Assembly: GCA_012027055.1 (NCBI GenBank)
Contig: VEPF01000017.1
Coordinates: forward strand, 1 to 13,637
Reading direction: 5' to 3'
DNA: 13,637 nt
DNA from: Gemmatimonadota bacterium
GTDB taxonomy: Bacteria > Gemmatimonadota > Gemmatimonadetes > Longimicrobiales > RSA9
A program made the translations under genes and the position numbers. Below, in pieces: positions 1 through 6,990 of the stretch (positions are counted from its first letter, which is position 1; the number at the start of each line of letters is the position of its first letter). The notes below the pieces were generated by a model. That model had not been told where the DNA came from, ran no database searches, and worked only from the letters and a program-made list of their open reading frames with translations.

Positions 1-804
1 ACCTCCGGGCGGGGGCGGAGCGCGCGCGCCTGCGGCTACTCGGCGGAGCGCGGGGAAGCCGGCACCCCGATCGGCATCCTCACGGGCGTGCGCGCGCTGC
101 TCACCGGGCTCGGCAGCTTCCTCTACTTCGTCCGGCGCAGTCCGGTGATGAGCGCGATCTCGGTGCTGCTGAGCTTCCTGTTCGCGCTGGTGTTCCTGAT
201 CCGCGCGTTCGCAGGCGATTCCGGGGACGCGCTGATCTGGAGCCTGGATGGGCTCTTCCTGCTCGAGAGCGTGCTGGTGCTCGCCGCCCTGCGCTCCCGG
301 TGGGCCCCGGCCTGGACACCGGCGGCGGCGGGTCTGCTCGTGGGGTTCATGCCGGTGCTCATAGCCGCCACGGTGGTGGGGCCGCTCGGGTATGGTGGCT
401 CCGCGCTGGCGTGGCCCCTCGATGCCTGGCTCCTCGGGGTGACGGCACTGCTGCTGCACCTGCGCCGGACCGGTGCGGTCGTCCGGCCGATCGGACTGGC
501 GCTGTGCGTGCTGATCGCGATCCCGCTCGCCTTCCACACGACGCTCAACGCCGCGCGCGCGACGCCCGAGGCCGCGGCCGTGGTGGTCGCAGGCATCGGC
601 GCGCTGGCACTGGCCTTCGCGCTGCCCCGCGGCGAGCGCGAGACGCTGCTGGCGGGAGCCGCGACGCTGGTCGTGGCTGCGTGGTACTACGCCGTGGAGC
701 GGGGTGAGGCCATGAGCGCGTTCCTGGCGCTCGGCTTCACGGCAGCCATCCTGTTCTGGGTCGCCACGCGCGTGGGGCGGGGCCGCCCGTCCGACCGCGC
801 CTGA
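1..804 (+). CDS. Polytopic membrane protein of unknown function, 5' end probably outside the window
   Basis: I do not recognise a family. From the GTG at 88 the product is 238 aa with about eight hydrophobic stretches long enough to span the membrane. They begin around residues 20-42 and end around 210-228, joined by short Arg-rich or Gly/Pro-rich loops, so it is probably an inner-membrane protein. No catalytic or transport motif is visible. The start is unclear. The GTG at 88 has no ribosome binding site, and the same frame stays open to base 1. In bases 1-90, 29 of 30 third codon positions are G or C, as in the rest of the gene, so coding probably continues upstream. That leader includes a Cys-Gly-Tyr that could be the tail of a small soluble N-terminal domain, which is a guess. 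The gene ends in TGA at 802-804, just before a strong hairpin, and converges on the glutamine synthetase gene. Confidence 0.7.
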   Translation, partial: TSGRGRSARACGYSAERGEAGTPIGILTGVRALLTGLGSFLYFVRRSPVMSAISVLLSFLFALVFLIRAFAGDSGDALIWSLDGLFLLESVLVLAALRSRWAPAWTPAAAGLLVGFMPVLIAATVVGPLGYGGSALAWPLDAWLLGVTALLLHLRRTGAVVRPIGLALCVLIAIPLAFHTTLNAARATPEAAAVVVAGIGALALAFALPRGERETLLAGAATLVVAAWYYAVERGEAMSAFLALGFTAAILFWVATRVGRGRPSDRA

Positions 805-812
805 GGAACGGG

Positions 813-844
813 CCGGCTCCCGCCGCGGAGGCGGCGGGAGCCGG
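813..844. terminator. Strong hairpin between convergent genes, probable bidirectional terminator
   Basis: A perfect 14-bp inverted repeat (813-826 pairing with 831-844) encloses a 4-nt GGAG loop. It lies in the 46-nt gap between the stop of the membrane-protein gene (804) and the stop of the glutamine synthetase gene (851). There is no T-tract on either side, so classical intrinsic termination is not certain. Position and stem strength still make a two-way terminator or 3'-end stabiliser the best reading. Confidence 0.7.
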
Positions 845-850
845 GTCGGA

Positions 851-2272
851 TCAGACGTCGAAGTAGAGGAACACCTCGTAGGGGTGCGGCCGGGCCGCCA
901 CCGCCTTCACCTCGCGCTCCCGCTTGGCGCGGATCCAGCGCTCGATCAGCCCTTCGCTGAAGACCCCGCCCTGGAGCAGGAACTGGTGATCGGCCTCGAG
1001 CGCGGCGAGCGCGTCATCGAGGGAAGTCGGCAGCAGCCTGATGGCGCCCAGGCGGTCGGGCGAGGCCGAGAACACGTCCTCATCGAACGGACCGTAGCCC
1101 TGCTCGGAGGGATCGATGCGGCGCAGCACGCCGTCGATGCCGGCCATGAGCTGCGCGGCCATGGCCAGGTACATGTTGCAGGTGCCGTCCGGGGGCCGGA
1201 ACTCGATGCGGACCGTGTCGGCGGTCGTCGCATACTTCGGAATGCGCACGGCGGCGCTGCGGTTCGCGAGCGAGTAGAAGCTGTGCACGGGCGCCTCGAA
1301 ACCCGGCACCAGCCGGCGGTACGAGTTGGTGCTCGGGTTGGTGAGGCCGAGGAGCGCGGGGGCGTGACGCAGCAGCCCGCCGATGTACCAGCGTCCCACG
1401 TCGCCGAGGAGCCCGTACCCATCCGGATCGAAGAACAGGTTGCGCCCGGCGCGGAAGAGGTGCTGGTGGAAGTGCATGCCGCTGCCGGCCTCGCCATACA
1501 GCGGCTTGGGCATGAAGGTGGCCGTCTGGCCGTGCCGGAAGGCGGTCTGCTTGCACACGTACTTGACCAGCATGCCCATGTCCGCGGCCGCGACCAGTCC
1601 GGCCAGCGGGATCTCCAGCTCGACCTGCCCCGGCCCGCCCACCTCGTGGTGATGGTACTTCACGGGCACGCCCATCTGCTCGAGGAACAGTGAGATCTCC
1701 GCGCGCAGGTTGAAGAGCCGATCGGTCGGGCCGATGGCGTGATAACCGCCATGCAGCGGGATCACGTGGGCGTGTCCGCCCTCGGATGCCGACCACTCCG
1801 CTTCCGAAGACTCGACCCGATACGATGCCCGGTTGACGCTGTTCTCGAACGTGGCCGAGTCGAACACGTAGAACTCGAACTCGGGTCCCCAGCGGCTCTC
1901 GTCGGCCACGCCGCTCTCGCGCAGATAGTGCTCCGCGCGCGTCGTGATGATGCGCGGGTCGTACGGATTCGGGATGTGAGTGTCGGCCTCCACGGATGCA
2001 CAGATGAAGCTGAGCGTGGGCACGTCCCAGAACGGGTCCATGATGCCCGTGGCGAGTTCCGGCACCAGCGCCATGTCCCCGGCCGCGACGGGCCTGAAGC
2101 CCACGGCCGAGCCATCGAACCCGATCCCTTCGGTGACCACCCGCTCCGTGAACTGCGCGGCCGGGATGGTCACGTGACGCCAGCGACCCCACAGATCCAC
2201 GAACTTGAGGTCCACCATCCGGACCCCATGGTCGGCCATGTGCCGGCCGACCTCGGCGAAGGTGCGGAACAT
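851..2272 (-). CDS. glnA: Type I glutamine synthetase (glutamate-ammonia ligase)
   Basis: It joins ammonia to glutamate with ATP to make glutamine, as a cytoplasmic dodecamer in this family. The product is 473 aa, a normal GSI length. The N-terminal beta-grasp domain holds FDGS with Asp53 (the Asp50-loop residue). The catalytic domain has GPEFEF (Glu131, Glu133), HHHE (Glu210), GQVE (Glu218), GSGMH (His267), NPSTNSYRR, FEAP (Glu326), NRSA (Arg338) and RIEFR (Glu357, Arg359), so it should be active. The C-terminus LLQGGVF...LYFDV resembles the GSI-beta type. At the adenylylation site, however, Phe401 (DEDVFSAS) replaces the usual Tyr, so GlnE-type control is unlikely. I chose the ATG at 2272 because GAGGAGA precedes it and the conserved fold begins there; the in-frame start at 2377 adds 35 unconserved residues. 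It lies 144 nt downstream of an asparagine-synthetase-like gene on the same strand. Confidence 0.96.
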   Translation of the reverse strand: MFRTFAEVGRHMADHGVRMVDLKFVDLWGRWRHVTIPAAQFTERVVTEGIGFDGSAVGFRPVAAGDMALVPELATGIMDPFWDVPTLSFICASVEADTHIPNPYDPRIITTRAEHYLRESGVADESRWGPEFEFYVFDSATFENSVNRASYRVESSEAEWSASEGGHAHVIPLHGGYHAIGPTDRLFNLRAEISLFLEQMGVPVKYHHHEVGGPGQVELEIPLAGLVAAADMGMLVKYVCKQTAFRHGQTATFMPKPLYGEAGSGMHFHQHLFRAGRNLFFDPDGYGLLGDVGRWYIGGLLRHAPALLGLTNPSTNSYRRLVPGFEAPVHSFYSLANRSAAVRIPKYATTADTVRIEFRPPDGTCNMYLAMAAQLMAGIDGVLRRIDPSEQGYGPFDEDVFSASPDRLGAIRLLPTSLDDALAALEADHQFLLQGGVFSEGLIERWIRAKREREVKAVAARPHPYEVFLYFDV

Positions 2273-2277
2273 GATCG

Positions 2278-2285
2278 TTCTCCTC
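2278..2285 (-). promoter_or_regulatory. Ribosome binding site for glutamine synthetase
   Basis: Read on the minus strand, GAGGAGAA sits about 5-6 nt before the ATG at 2272. It is the clearest Shine-Dalgarno sequence on this strand and decides the start in favour of 2272 over the longer reading frame. Confidence 0.75.
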
Positions 2286-2289
2286 AGGA

Positions 2290-2309
2290 ACCCGGGCGCG
2301 AACCCGGGT
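2290..2309 (-). promoter_or_regulatory. Small hairpin in the glutamine synthetase leader
   Basis: ACCCGGG (2290-2296) and CCCGGGT (2303-2309) form a 7-bp perfect stem with a 6-nt loop. It ends only a few bases upstream of the Shine-Dalgarno sequence of the glutamine synthetase gene. It could be an mRNA structure that affects translation or stability, or the end of the upstream transcript. There is no T-tract and no match to a riboswitch that I recognise. Confidence 0.35.
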
Positions 2310-2416
2310 GGAAGCGACAGGCAACTGCCGCGGGAAGGATGCCTGGCGGCGGCATGCGGCGCTGACGGGTTTTGCATGATCCGCGGTCAGGCCGCGCCCT
2401 ACACGGCGGGCGCGGC

Positions 2417-4129
2417 TCAGGCCCGCGGCAGCCAGACGCTGGCCAGCTGCAGCAGCTGCAGCCGGCTGAGCGGCGGCCATTGCTCCAGTGCCGTGGCCGC
2501 GGGGGCGCCTCCGAACAGCTCCCGGACCAACTCGCTCTCGCTCAGGGCAGCCTGCGCGCGCGCGGCAAGGGCCGGGTTTTCTAGCAGCTCCCGCCAGTCC
2601 GCAGCCACCCGGCGGCGCACCTGCAGATCGCCCTTGGGCAGGCCCGGCGCACCGCCCGCGAGCGCGTAGCGCGGCACGAGCAGCAGGTTGCGGAGATTGC
2701 TGTAGTAGGGGAACCGGTCCTCGGTGTCGGGCACCAGGCGCGCGGCCGCGAAGAGCGGCTGCAGCGCGCGCTGGAAGAGGCGGCGGTGGCGCTTCCAGGG
2801 GAGCGGCACGCCGGCGGCGACGTCCAGCACCGCCGTCGCGTGGAAGGCCTCGTGGCTGCGGAACAGGCGGCGGTGGCGATCGAAGGCGCCCGCGTGCCCG
2901 GTCATGGAAGACGGCCACAGTTGCAGCCACTCGGCAGCGGAACGTGGACGCAGGGCGCGCAGTTGGTCGCAACGGGCCTGACGCCGTTCGTCCACCTGGC
3001 GGAGCAGTTCCTCGCCGAGCGAGTGCAGGCGGGGCGTGTGGAACGGCCGGCCACGCCGGCGGGGCTCGGAGGTGGCTTCGAGCAGCGCCGCGCCCGAGCA
3101 GCCGCCCAGCACCATGGAGAGCGAGTCGAGGCCGAGGCTGGCGTGCAGGCCCGGGCCGCGCACGTCCACGAAGAGGTGCTGGCTGCCGACCAGCGATACC
3201 ACCTTCTCGAAGCTGGACGCGTAGCGCTCGAGCGGGAGCGGGCGCTGCTGCAGGGGAGCGCCGTACGCGGCCGCGGCCGCCCGCGCGATCCTGCCCTCCC
3301 GGCTTTCCGGCTCCAGATAGCTGAAGGCCTGGACGTTCGTGCCCGAGGGCAGCGCGGCGAGTACGGCGCGCGAGTCTTCGCCGCCGCTCAGCAGCAGGCC
3401 CACCCGGTCGCTGCCCGCGCACGCTGCCTTCACCGAATCCTGCAGGGCCTGCCGCAGGGCATCGGCCGCCGCGCGCAGCGACGCGAACCGGCGCTCCTCG
3501 CGCGGCTGCCAGTACGGCTGCGGCGCGGGCGTGGGACCCTGGAGGGGGAAGACGTGCACGCAGCCGGGCGCGAGCTGTTCCACGCCCCGATAGGCCGTGT
3601 ACGGGAATGTGCAGCTCCGGTTGCCGACCAGGTCGGCGATCGAGACCAGGTCCGGCTGGGTATGGCCGGCAGCGTGGGCGACCGCGTCCGCGTGCGTGCC
3701 CAGGACCAGCCGGCCCGCGCCGTCCAGCGCGCGGAAGACGGGGATGAACCCGAACCGGTCAGTGATCACGCGCAGCTCGCCGGTGCCGGGATCCAGGCGC
3801 AGCACCAGGAACGCGCCGTCCAGGACATCGCCCGGGGAGAAATCGGGTGCGGCGAGCGCGGCATGCAGGCGCCCCCGCCGGGTGCCGATCACCACCGGTG
3901 CCGCGGGCAGCCCGGACAGCCGCACCACCGGACTGCCGAGCACCACGGTGGTATGGCCGCGCTCGCTCAGGTACGCATGCTGCTCGTGGTCCGGGAGCTT
4001 GGTGGTGAGCGAGCCCCAGGGGCCCGACCACTCGGTCAGCTCGGCGCGCGGCAGTCCCGGGAAGCGCCGCAGCACGGCACCCAGCTCTCCTGCACGCCGG
4101 GAGCGGGCGGTGTAGATGATGTCACTCAC
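2417..4129 (-). CDS. Asparagine-synthetase-like protein with degenerate active sites
   Basis: This 570-aa protein has the two-domain layout of class B asparagine synthetases. An Ntn-type GATase-like domain (about 1-205) includes DRFGFIPVFR at 124-133, and an ATP-pyrophosphatase domain (about 215-570) has the PPi-loop SGGEDS at 248-253. The N-terminus is Met-Ser-Asp, so the nucleophilic Cys2 needed to take ammonia from glutamine is absent. Where the family normally has SGxGxDE, this protein has LGGCSGAALL (341-350), with no acidic residue. It may therefore adenylate another carboxylate, use free ammonia or another amine, or be a pseudoenzyme. Related asparagine-synthase-like proteins act in lasso-peptide and beta-lactam synthesis and occur in polysaccharide clusters, but no partner genes for those are present. 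The start is GTG at 4129, preceded by GGGGGA about 7 nt upstream. Glutamine synthetase follows 144 nt downstream, and plsC diverges upstream. Confidence 0.8.
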   Translation of the reverse strand: MSDIIYTARSRRAGELGAVLRRFPGLPRAELTEWSGPWGSLTTKLPDHEQHAYLSERGHTTVVLGSPVVRLSGLPAAPVVIGTRRGRLHAALAAPDFSPGDVLDGAFLVLRLDPGTGELRVITDRFGFIPVFRALDGAGRLVLGTHADAVAHAAGHTQPDLVSIADLVGNRSCTFPYTAYRGVEQLAPGCVHVFPLQGPTPAPQPYWQPREERRFASLRAAADALRQALQDSVKAACAGSDRVGLLLSGGEDSRAVLAALPSGTNVQAFSYLEPESREGRIARAAAAAYGAPLQQRPLPLERYASSFEKVVSLVGSQHLFVDVRGPGLHASLGLDSLSMVLGGCSGAALLEATSEPRRRGRPFHTPRLHSLGEELLRQVDERRQARCDQLRALRPRSAAEWLQLWPSSMTGHAGAFDRHRRLFRSHEAFHATAVLDVAAGVPLPWKRHRRLFQRALQPLFAAARLVPDTEDRFPYYSNLRNLLLVPRYALAGGAPGLPKGDLQVRRRVAADWRELLENPALAARAQAALSESELVRELFGGAPAATALEQWPPLSRLQLLQLASVWLPRA

Positions 4130-4243
4130 GTTGGGTCCCCCAGGGAGAACGGGGAGGACGCTCGGCCGGTCATGGTCGAACTATGCGTTCCGCGCGCCGG
4201 GGAAACCAGCCCGGCGTTGAGCGCCCACCCGACTTCCGCCATC

Positions 4244-4263
4244 TTTCGCCCGGCGGGGCGAAA
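4244..4263 (+). promoter_or_regulatory. Hairpin just upstream of the plsC ribosome binding site
   Basis: TTTCGCCC (4244-4251) and GGGCGAAA (4256-4263) form a perfect 8-bp stem with a GGCG loop. It ends 7 nt before the AAGGAG Shine-Dalgarno at 4271. It may be a leader-RNA structure that affects plsC translation or mRNA stability. As DNA, the inverted repeat could also be a repressor site. It is not at a gene 3' end, so a terminator role would imply attenuation. Confidence 0.35.
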
Positions 4264-4270
4264 ACCTGGC

Positions 4271-4276
4271 AAGGAG
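4271..4276 (+). promoter_or_regulatory. Ribosome binding site that fixes the TTG start of plsC
   Basis: AAGGAG at 4271-4276 is followed by 7 nt and then TTG at 4284. This strong Shine-Dalgarno supports the rare TTG start, and the protein that begins there opens with a membrane segment as expected for the family. Confidence 0.75.
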
Positions 4277-4283
4277 CGGCGAA

Positions 4284-5027
4284 TTGGCGCGCATCGTGTC
4301 CGCAGTGCAGTGGCTGGCCATAGGCATTTACGTGATCCTTTGGCTGCCGGTCATCACCATCGTGTTCCTGGTGACCGCGCCATTCGATCCCGGCCGCTAC
4401 CATGCCGGGTTCTGGTTCCGCCGGGCGGGGGCGTTCACGGTGGCGTTCATACCGCAATGGCGGTTCCGCACTTCGGGCGTGCGCATCCGCGATCCCAGGC
4501 GGCCGTACGTGGTGGTGGCCAACCACGAGTCGTACGCGGACATCTTCCTGATCAGCCAGCTGCGCTGGGAGATGAAGTGGCTGAGCAAGGACGGCATCTT
4601 CCGCATTCCGGTCATGGGCTGGATGATGCGCATGGCCGGGGACATCGAGGTGTACCGCGGCAACGCGGCGAGCCGCGCGCAGTCGCTGGCGGCGATCCGC
4701 CGCCGCCTGGACCAGAAGGTATCGGTGATGGTCATGCCCGAGGGCACGCGCTCGCGCAGCGGCGAGCTGCTGCCCTTCCAGAGCGGTGCCTTCCGCGCGG
4801 CCATCGAGAAGCAGGTGCCGGTGCTGCCGATCGCGGTGGCCGGCACGCGCGGGTGCATGCAGCCCGGCACGCTGCGCTTCACGCCGGCGCGCGCGGAGGC
4901 CCGGGTGCTGCCGCCCATCGAGACGGCGGGCATGACGCTGGCCGATGTGGATGAGCTGAAGGAGCGGGTGCGCGCGTTGATCGCGGCGACGCGCGCGGAA
5001 CTGCAGCGGGAGCTGGGCCGGGCGTGA
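4284..5027 (+). CDS. plsC: 1-acyl-sn-glycerol-3-phosphate acyltransferase (PlsC family)
   Basis: Enzymes of this family move an acyl chain from acyl-ACP or acyl-CoA to position 2 of lysophosphatidate, making phosphatidate for membrane lipids at the inner membrane. The protein is 247 aa, normal for PlsC. An N-terminal hydrophobic segment (about 9-32) anchors it. The four family motifs are in order: NHESYAD at 80-86 (catalytic His81 and Asp86), GDIEVYRG near 119-126, MPEGTRS at 151-157, and VPVLPIAVAG at 178-187. The start is TTG at 4284, set by AAGGAG. Its TGA overlaps the GTG start of the downstream ABC-F gene (shared GTGA), so the two are co-transcribed and probably translationally coupled. 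PlsC-family members vary in acceptor, so another lysophospholipid or an ornithine-lipid precursor is possible. Confidence 0.92.
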   Translation: MARIVSAVQWLAIGIYVILWLPVITIVFLVTAPFDPGRYHAGFWFRRAGAFTVAFIPQWRFRTSGVRIRDPRRPYVVVANHESYADIFLISQLRWEMKWLSKDGIFRIPVMGWMMRMAGDIEVYRGNAASRAQSLAAIRRRLDQKVSVMVMPEGTRSRSGELLPFQSGAFRAAIEKQVPVLPIAVAGTRGCMQPGTLRFTPARAEARVLPPIETAGMTLADVDELKERVRALIAATRAELQRELGRA

Positions 5028-6964
5028 ACGTCCTGAACATCAGCGGCCTCTGGAAGGGCTACGGCGGCCGCAGCCTGTTCGAGGGCGTGTCCGCCAACAT
5101 CGGGGACGGCGAGAAGATCGGCTTCATCGGCGTGAACGGCTCGGGCAAGTCCACGCTGTTCCGGATCGCGGCCGGGCTGGAGAGCCAGGATGCGGGGGAG
5201 GTGGCGCTGCGCCGGGGCGCTTGCGTCCGGTACCTGGCGCAGGAACCCGAGTTCAGTCCCGGCCAGAGCATCCGCGCGGCCGCCGCGGAAGGCCGGCCGG
5301 ACCGGCTGCAGGCCCTGGCCGAATACGATGTCATCGCCCGCCGGCTCGCGGTCGCTTCCCCCGATCACGACCGCCTGCTGCACCGGCAGGCGGAGCTGGC
5401 CGCGACCATCGAGCGGCTGGGTGGCTGGGACTGGATGCATCGGGTGGAAGCGATGCTGACCCGGCTGGGAGTGAGCGGCTGGGATCGGCCGGTGGCCGGG
5501 CTGAGCGGCGGCGAGGCGAAGCGGGTGGCGCTGGCGCGGACCCTGCTCGCGGAACCCGACCTGCTGCTGCTCGACGAGCCCACCAACCATCTGGACGCGG
5601 ACACCGTGCTCTGGCTCGAGGAGTACCTGATCGAGTTCCGGGGCGCGCTCATGCTGGTCACCCACGACCGCTACTTCCTGGACCGGGTGGTGGACCGGAT
5701 CGTGGAAGTCGCGCGCGGCGAGCTGACGCCGTATCCGGGCGGCTACACGGAATACCTGGAAGCGCAGGCGGAGCGCGCGGAGCGGCAGGCGCTGCTGGAT
5801 GCCCGCCGGCGCAAGTTGATCGCGCAGGAGCTGGAGTGGGCGAAGCGCTCGCCGCCGGCCCGCACGGGGAAGCAGCGGGCGCGCAGCAAGCGCGCGCAGG
5901 CCCTGGCGGAGGAGAGCCGGGCGTGCCGCGCCCGGCAGACGCGGGAGCTGGTGCTGCAGACCGCGAGCGCCGGCCGGCTGGGCCGCACGGTGCTCGAGCT
6001 GGAAGGCGTGAGCAAGTCGTTCGGCGAGCGGGTCCTGATCCGCGATCTCAGCACGCGGCTGCGCGCGGGCGAGCGGGTGGGCAGCATCGGGCCGAATGGC
6101 GCCGGTAAGACCACGCTGGTGCGGATGATCATGGGCGAGGTGCCGGCGGACCGCGGGGCGATCCGGATCGGCGGCAACTCGCGCCTGGCCTGCTTCGATC
6201 AGCCGACGCCTGCGGGCCGGGGCGCGCTGTCGCCGGAGCAGTCGGTGTACGATGCGGTCGGCGGCAAGGACTGGGTCGAGGTCGGGGGACGTCGCCTGCA
6301 CCTGCGGACGTACCTAGAGGACTTCCTCTTCCCGGTGGCGCAGCAGCAGCAGCTCGTGTCCAGCCTCTCGGGCGGGGAGCGCAACCGGCTGGCGCTCGCG
6401 AAGCTGTTCCTGCAGCCGGCCAACATCCTGGTCCTGGACGAGCCCACCAACGACCTGGACATCGTCACGCTGCAGGTGCTCGAGGCCGCGCTGGCGGACT
6501 ACCGCGGGTGCGTGCTGATGGTGACCCACGACCGCTTCTTCCTCGACAAGATCGCAACCGCGCTGCTGGTGTTCGAGGGCGACGGCGTGGTGCACCGCCA
6601 CGAGGGTGGTTTCGAGCTGTACCGGGTGCTGCGCGAGCGCCGGGATGCGGAGCAGGCTGCGGCGGAGCAGGAGGTGGCCCGCCGGCGACCCGCGAAGCCG
6701 CCCGCGGCGCGGCCGGCACCGGAGGTGGGTGCCGCCCGCAAGCTCACGTGGAAGGAGCAGCGCGAGCGGGAAGGCATGGAGCAGCTGATCGTCGCGGCGG
6801 AAGCGGAGCGCGAGCGGCTGGCCGCCCGGTTGCTGGACCCGGGCTTGTACCAGGACCGGGCGGAGGCGGCGAGGGCGAGCGCCGACTTCGAGGCCGCGGA
6901 GGCAGCCGTGGAAGCGCTCTACGCCCGCTGGGCGGAGCTGGAGGAGCGGGCCGCCTCGTCCTGA
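5024..6964 (+). CDS. uup: ABC-F family ATPase, Uup type
   Basis: This soluble 646-aa protein has two ABC ATPase domains and no membrane segment, so it is an ABC-F ribosome- or nucleic-acid-associated ATPase rather than a transporter. Domain 1 has Walker A GVNGSGKST (36-44), signature LSGGE (160-164) and Walker B with Asp184-Glu185. Domain 2 has GPNGAGKTT (356-364), LSGGE (448-452) and Asp472-Glu473. Between them is a charged helical linker with ELEWAKRSPPARTGKQRAR, the interdomain pattern of Uup. The C-terminal part (about 575-646), beginning KLTWKEQRE and running into Ala/Glu-rich heptads, is the coiled-coil domain that marks Uup. In E. coli, Uup affects precise transposon excision and ribosome or replication intermediates; the role here is inferred. 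The start is GTG at 5024, overlapping the plsC stop. Only a weak GGGAG precedes it, which suggests coupled translation. An antibiotic-resistance ABC-F is less likely given the Uup-type C-terminus. Confidence 0.92.
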   Translation: MNVLNISGLWKGYGGRSLFEGVSANIGDGEKIGFIGVNGSGKSTLFRIAAGLESQDAGEVALRRGACVRYLAQEPEFSPGQSIRAAAAEGRPDRLQALAEYDVIARRLAVASPDHDRLLHRQAELAATIERLGGWDWMHRVEAMLTRLGVSGWDRPVAGLSGGEAKRVALARTLLAEPDLLLLDEPTNHLDADTVLWLEEYLIEFRGALMLVTHDRYFLDRVVDRIVEVARGELTPYPGGYTEYLEAQAERAERQALLDARRRKLIAQELEWAKRSPPARTGKQRARSKRAQALAEESRACRARQTRELVLQTASAGRLGRTVLELEGVSKSFGERVLIRDLSTRLRAGERVGSIGPNGAGKTTLVRMIMGEVPADRGAIRIGGNSRLACFDQPTPAGRGALSPEQSVYDAVGGKDWVEVGGRRLHLRTYLEDFLFPVAQQQQLVSSLSGGERNRLALAKLFLQPANILVLDEPTNDLDIVTLQVLEAALADYRGCVLMVTHDRFFLDKIATALLVFEGDGVVHRHEGGFELYRVLRERRDAEQAAAEQEVARRRPAKPPAARPAPEVGAARKLTWKEQREREGMEQLIVAAEAERERLAARLLDPGLYQDRAEAARASADFEAAEAAVEALYARWAELEERAASS

Positions 6965-6981
6965 GCTGGCGCGCGCCGGCT
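6964..6981. terminator. Short hairpin between convergent uup and yigZ
   Basis: The 26-nt gap between the stops of the ABC-F gene and the YigZ gene holds a 7-bp imperfect stem (6964-6970 with 6975-6981, one T-G wobble) around a GCGC loop. There is no T-tract. In so GC-rich a genome such small stems arise by chance, so its role as a shared terminator is only suggested by position. Confidence 0.3.
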
Positions 6982-6990
6982 GCCTGTATG

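Larger units (their letters stand above)
4130..4283. promoter_or_regulatory. Divergent intergenic region
   Basis: These 154 nt separate the starts of the asparagine-synthetase-like gene (leftward) and the plsC-like gene (rightward), so promoters for both should lie here. I see only weak matches to -35/-10 boxes: TTGAGC at 4216 on the plus strand, and CATAGT near 4177-4182 read on the minus strand. Neither is convincing. An 8-bp hairpin occupies 4244-4263. Confidence 0.4.

Noticed and set aside
2437..2466. CAGCTGCAG-type repeat at the 3' end of the asparagine-synthetase-like gene
   Set aside because: It encodes the Leu/Gln-rich C-terminus (LQLLQLA) and is explained by codon use.
1080..3422. 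Minus-strand 780-codon frame spanning the glutamine synthetase and the upstream gene in another register
   Set aside because: It crosses a gene boundary, is Arg/Ala/Pro-rich without motifs, and both real genes are well supported in the other frame.
2417..4129. Lasso-peptide or beta-lactam biosynthetic cluster built on the asparagine-synthetase homologue
   Set aside because: No precursor peptide, McjB-like protease, carboxyethylarginine synthase or transporter is found nearby. The neighbours are glutamine synthetase and plsC.
2786..4954. Long plus-strand open frame (722 codons) antisense to the asparagine-synthetase-like gene
   Set aside because: Its product is low-complexity Arg/Gly/Ala/His-rich and matches no family. 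Stop codons are rare in every frame at this GC content, and the minus strand has a clear homologue.
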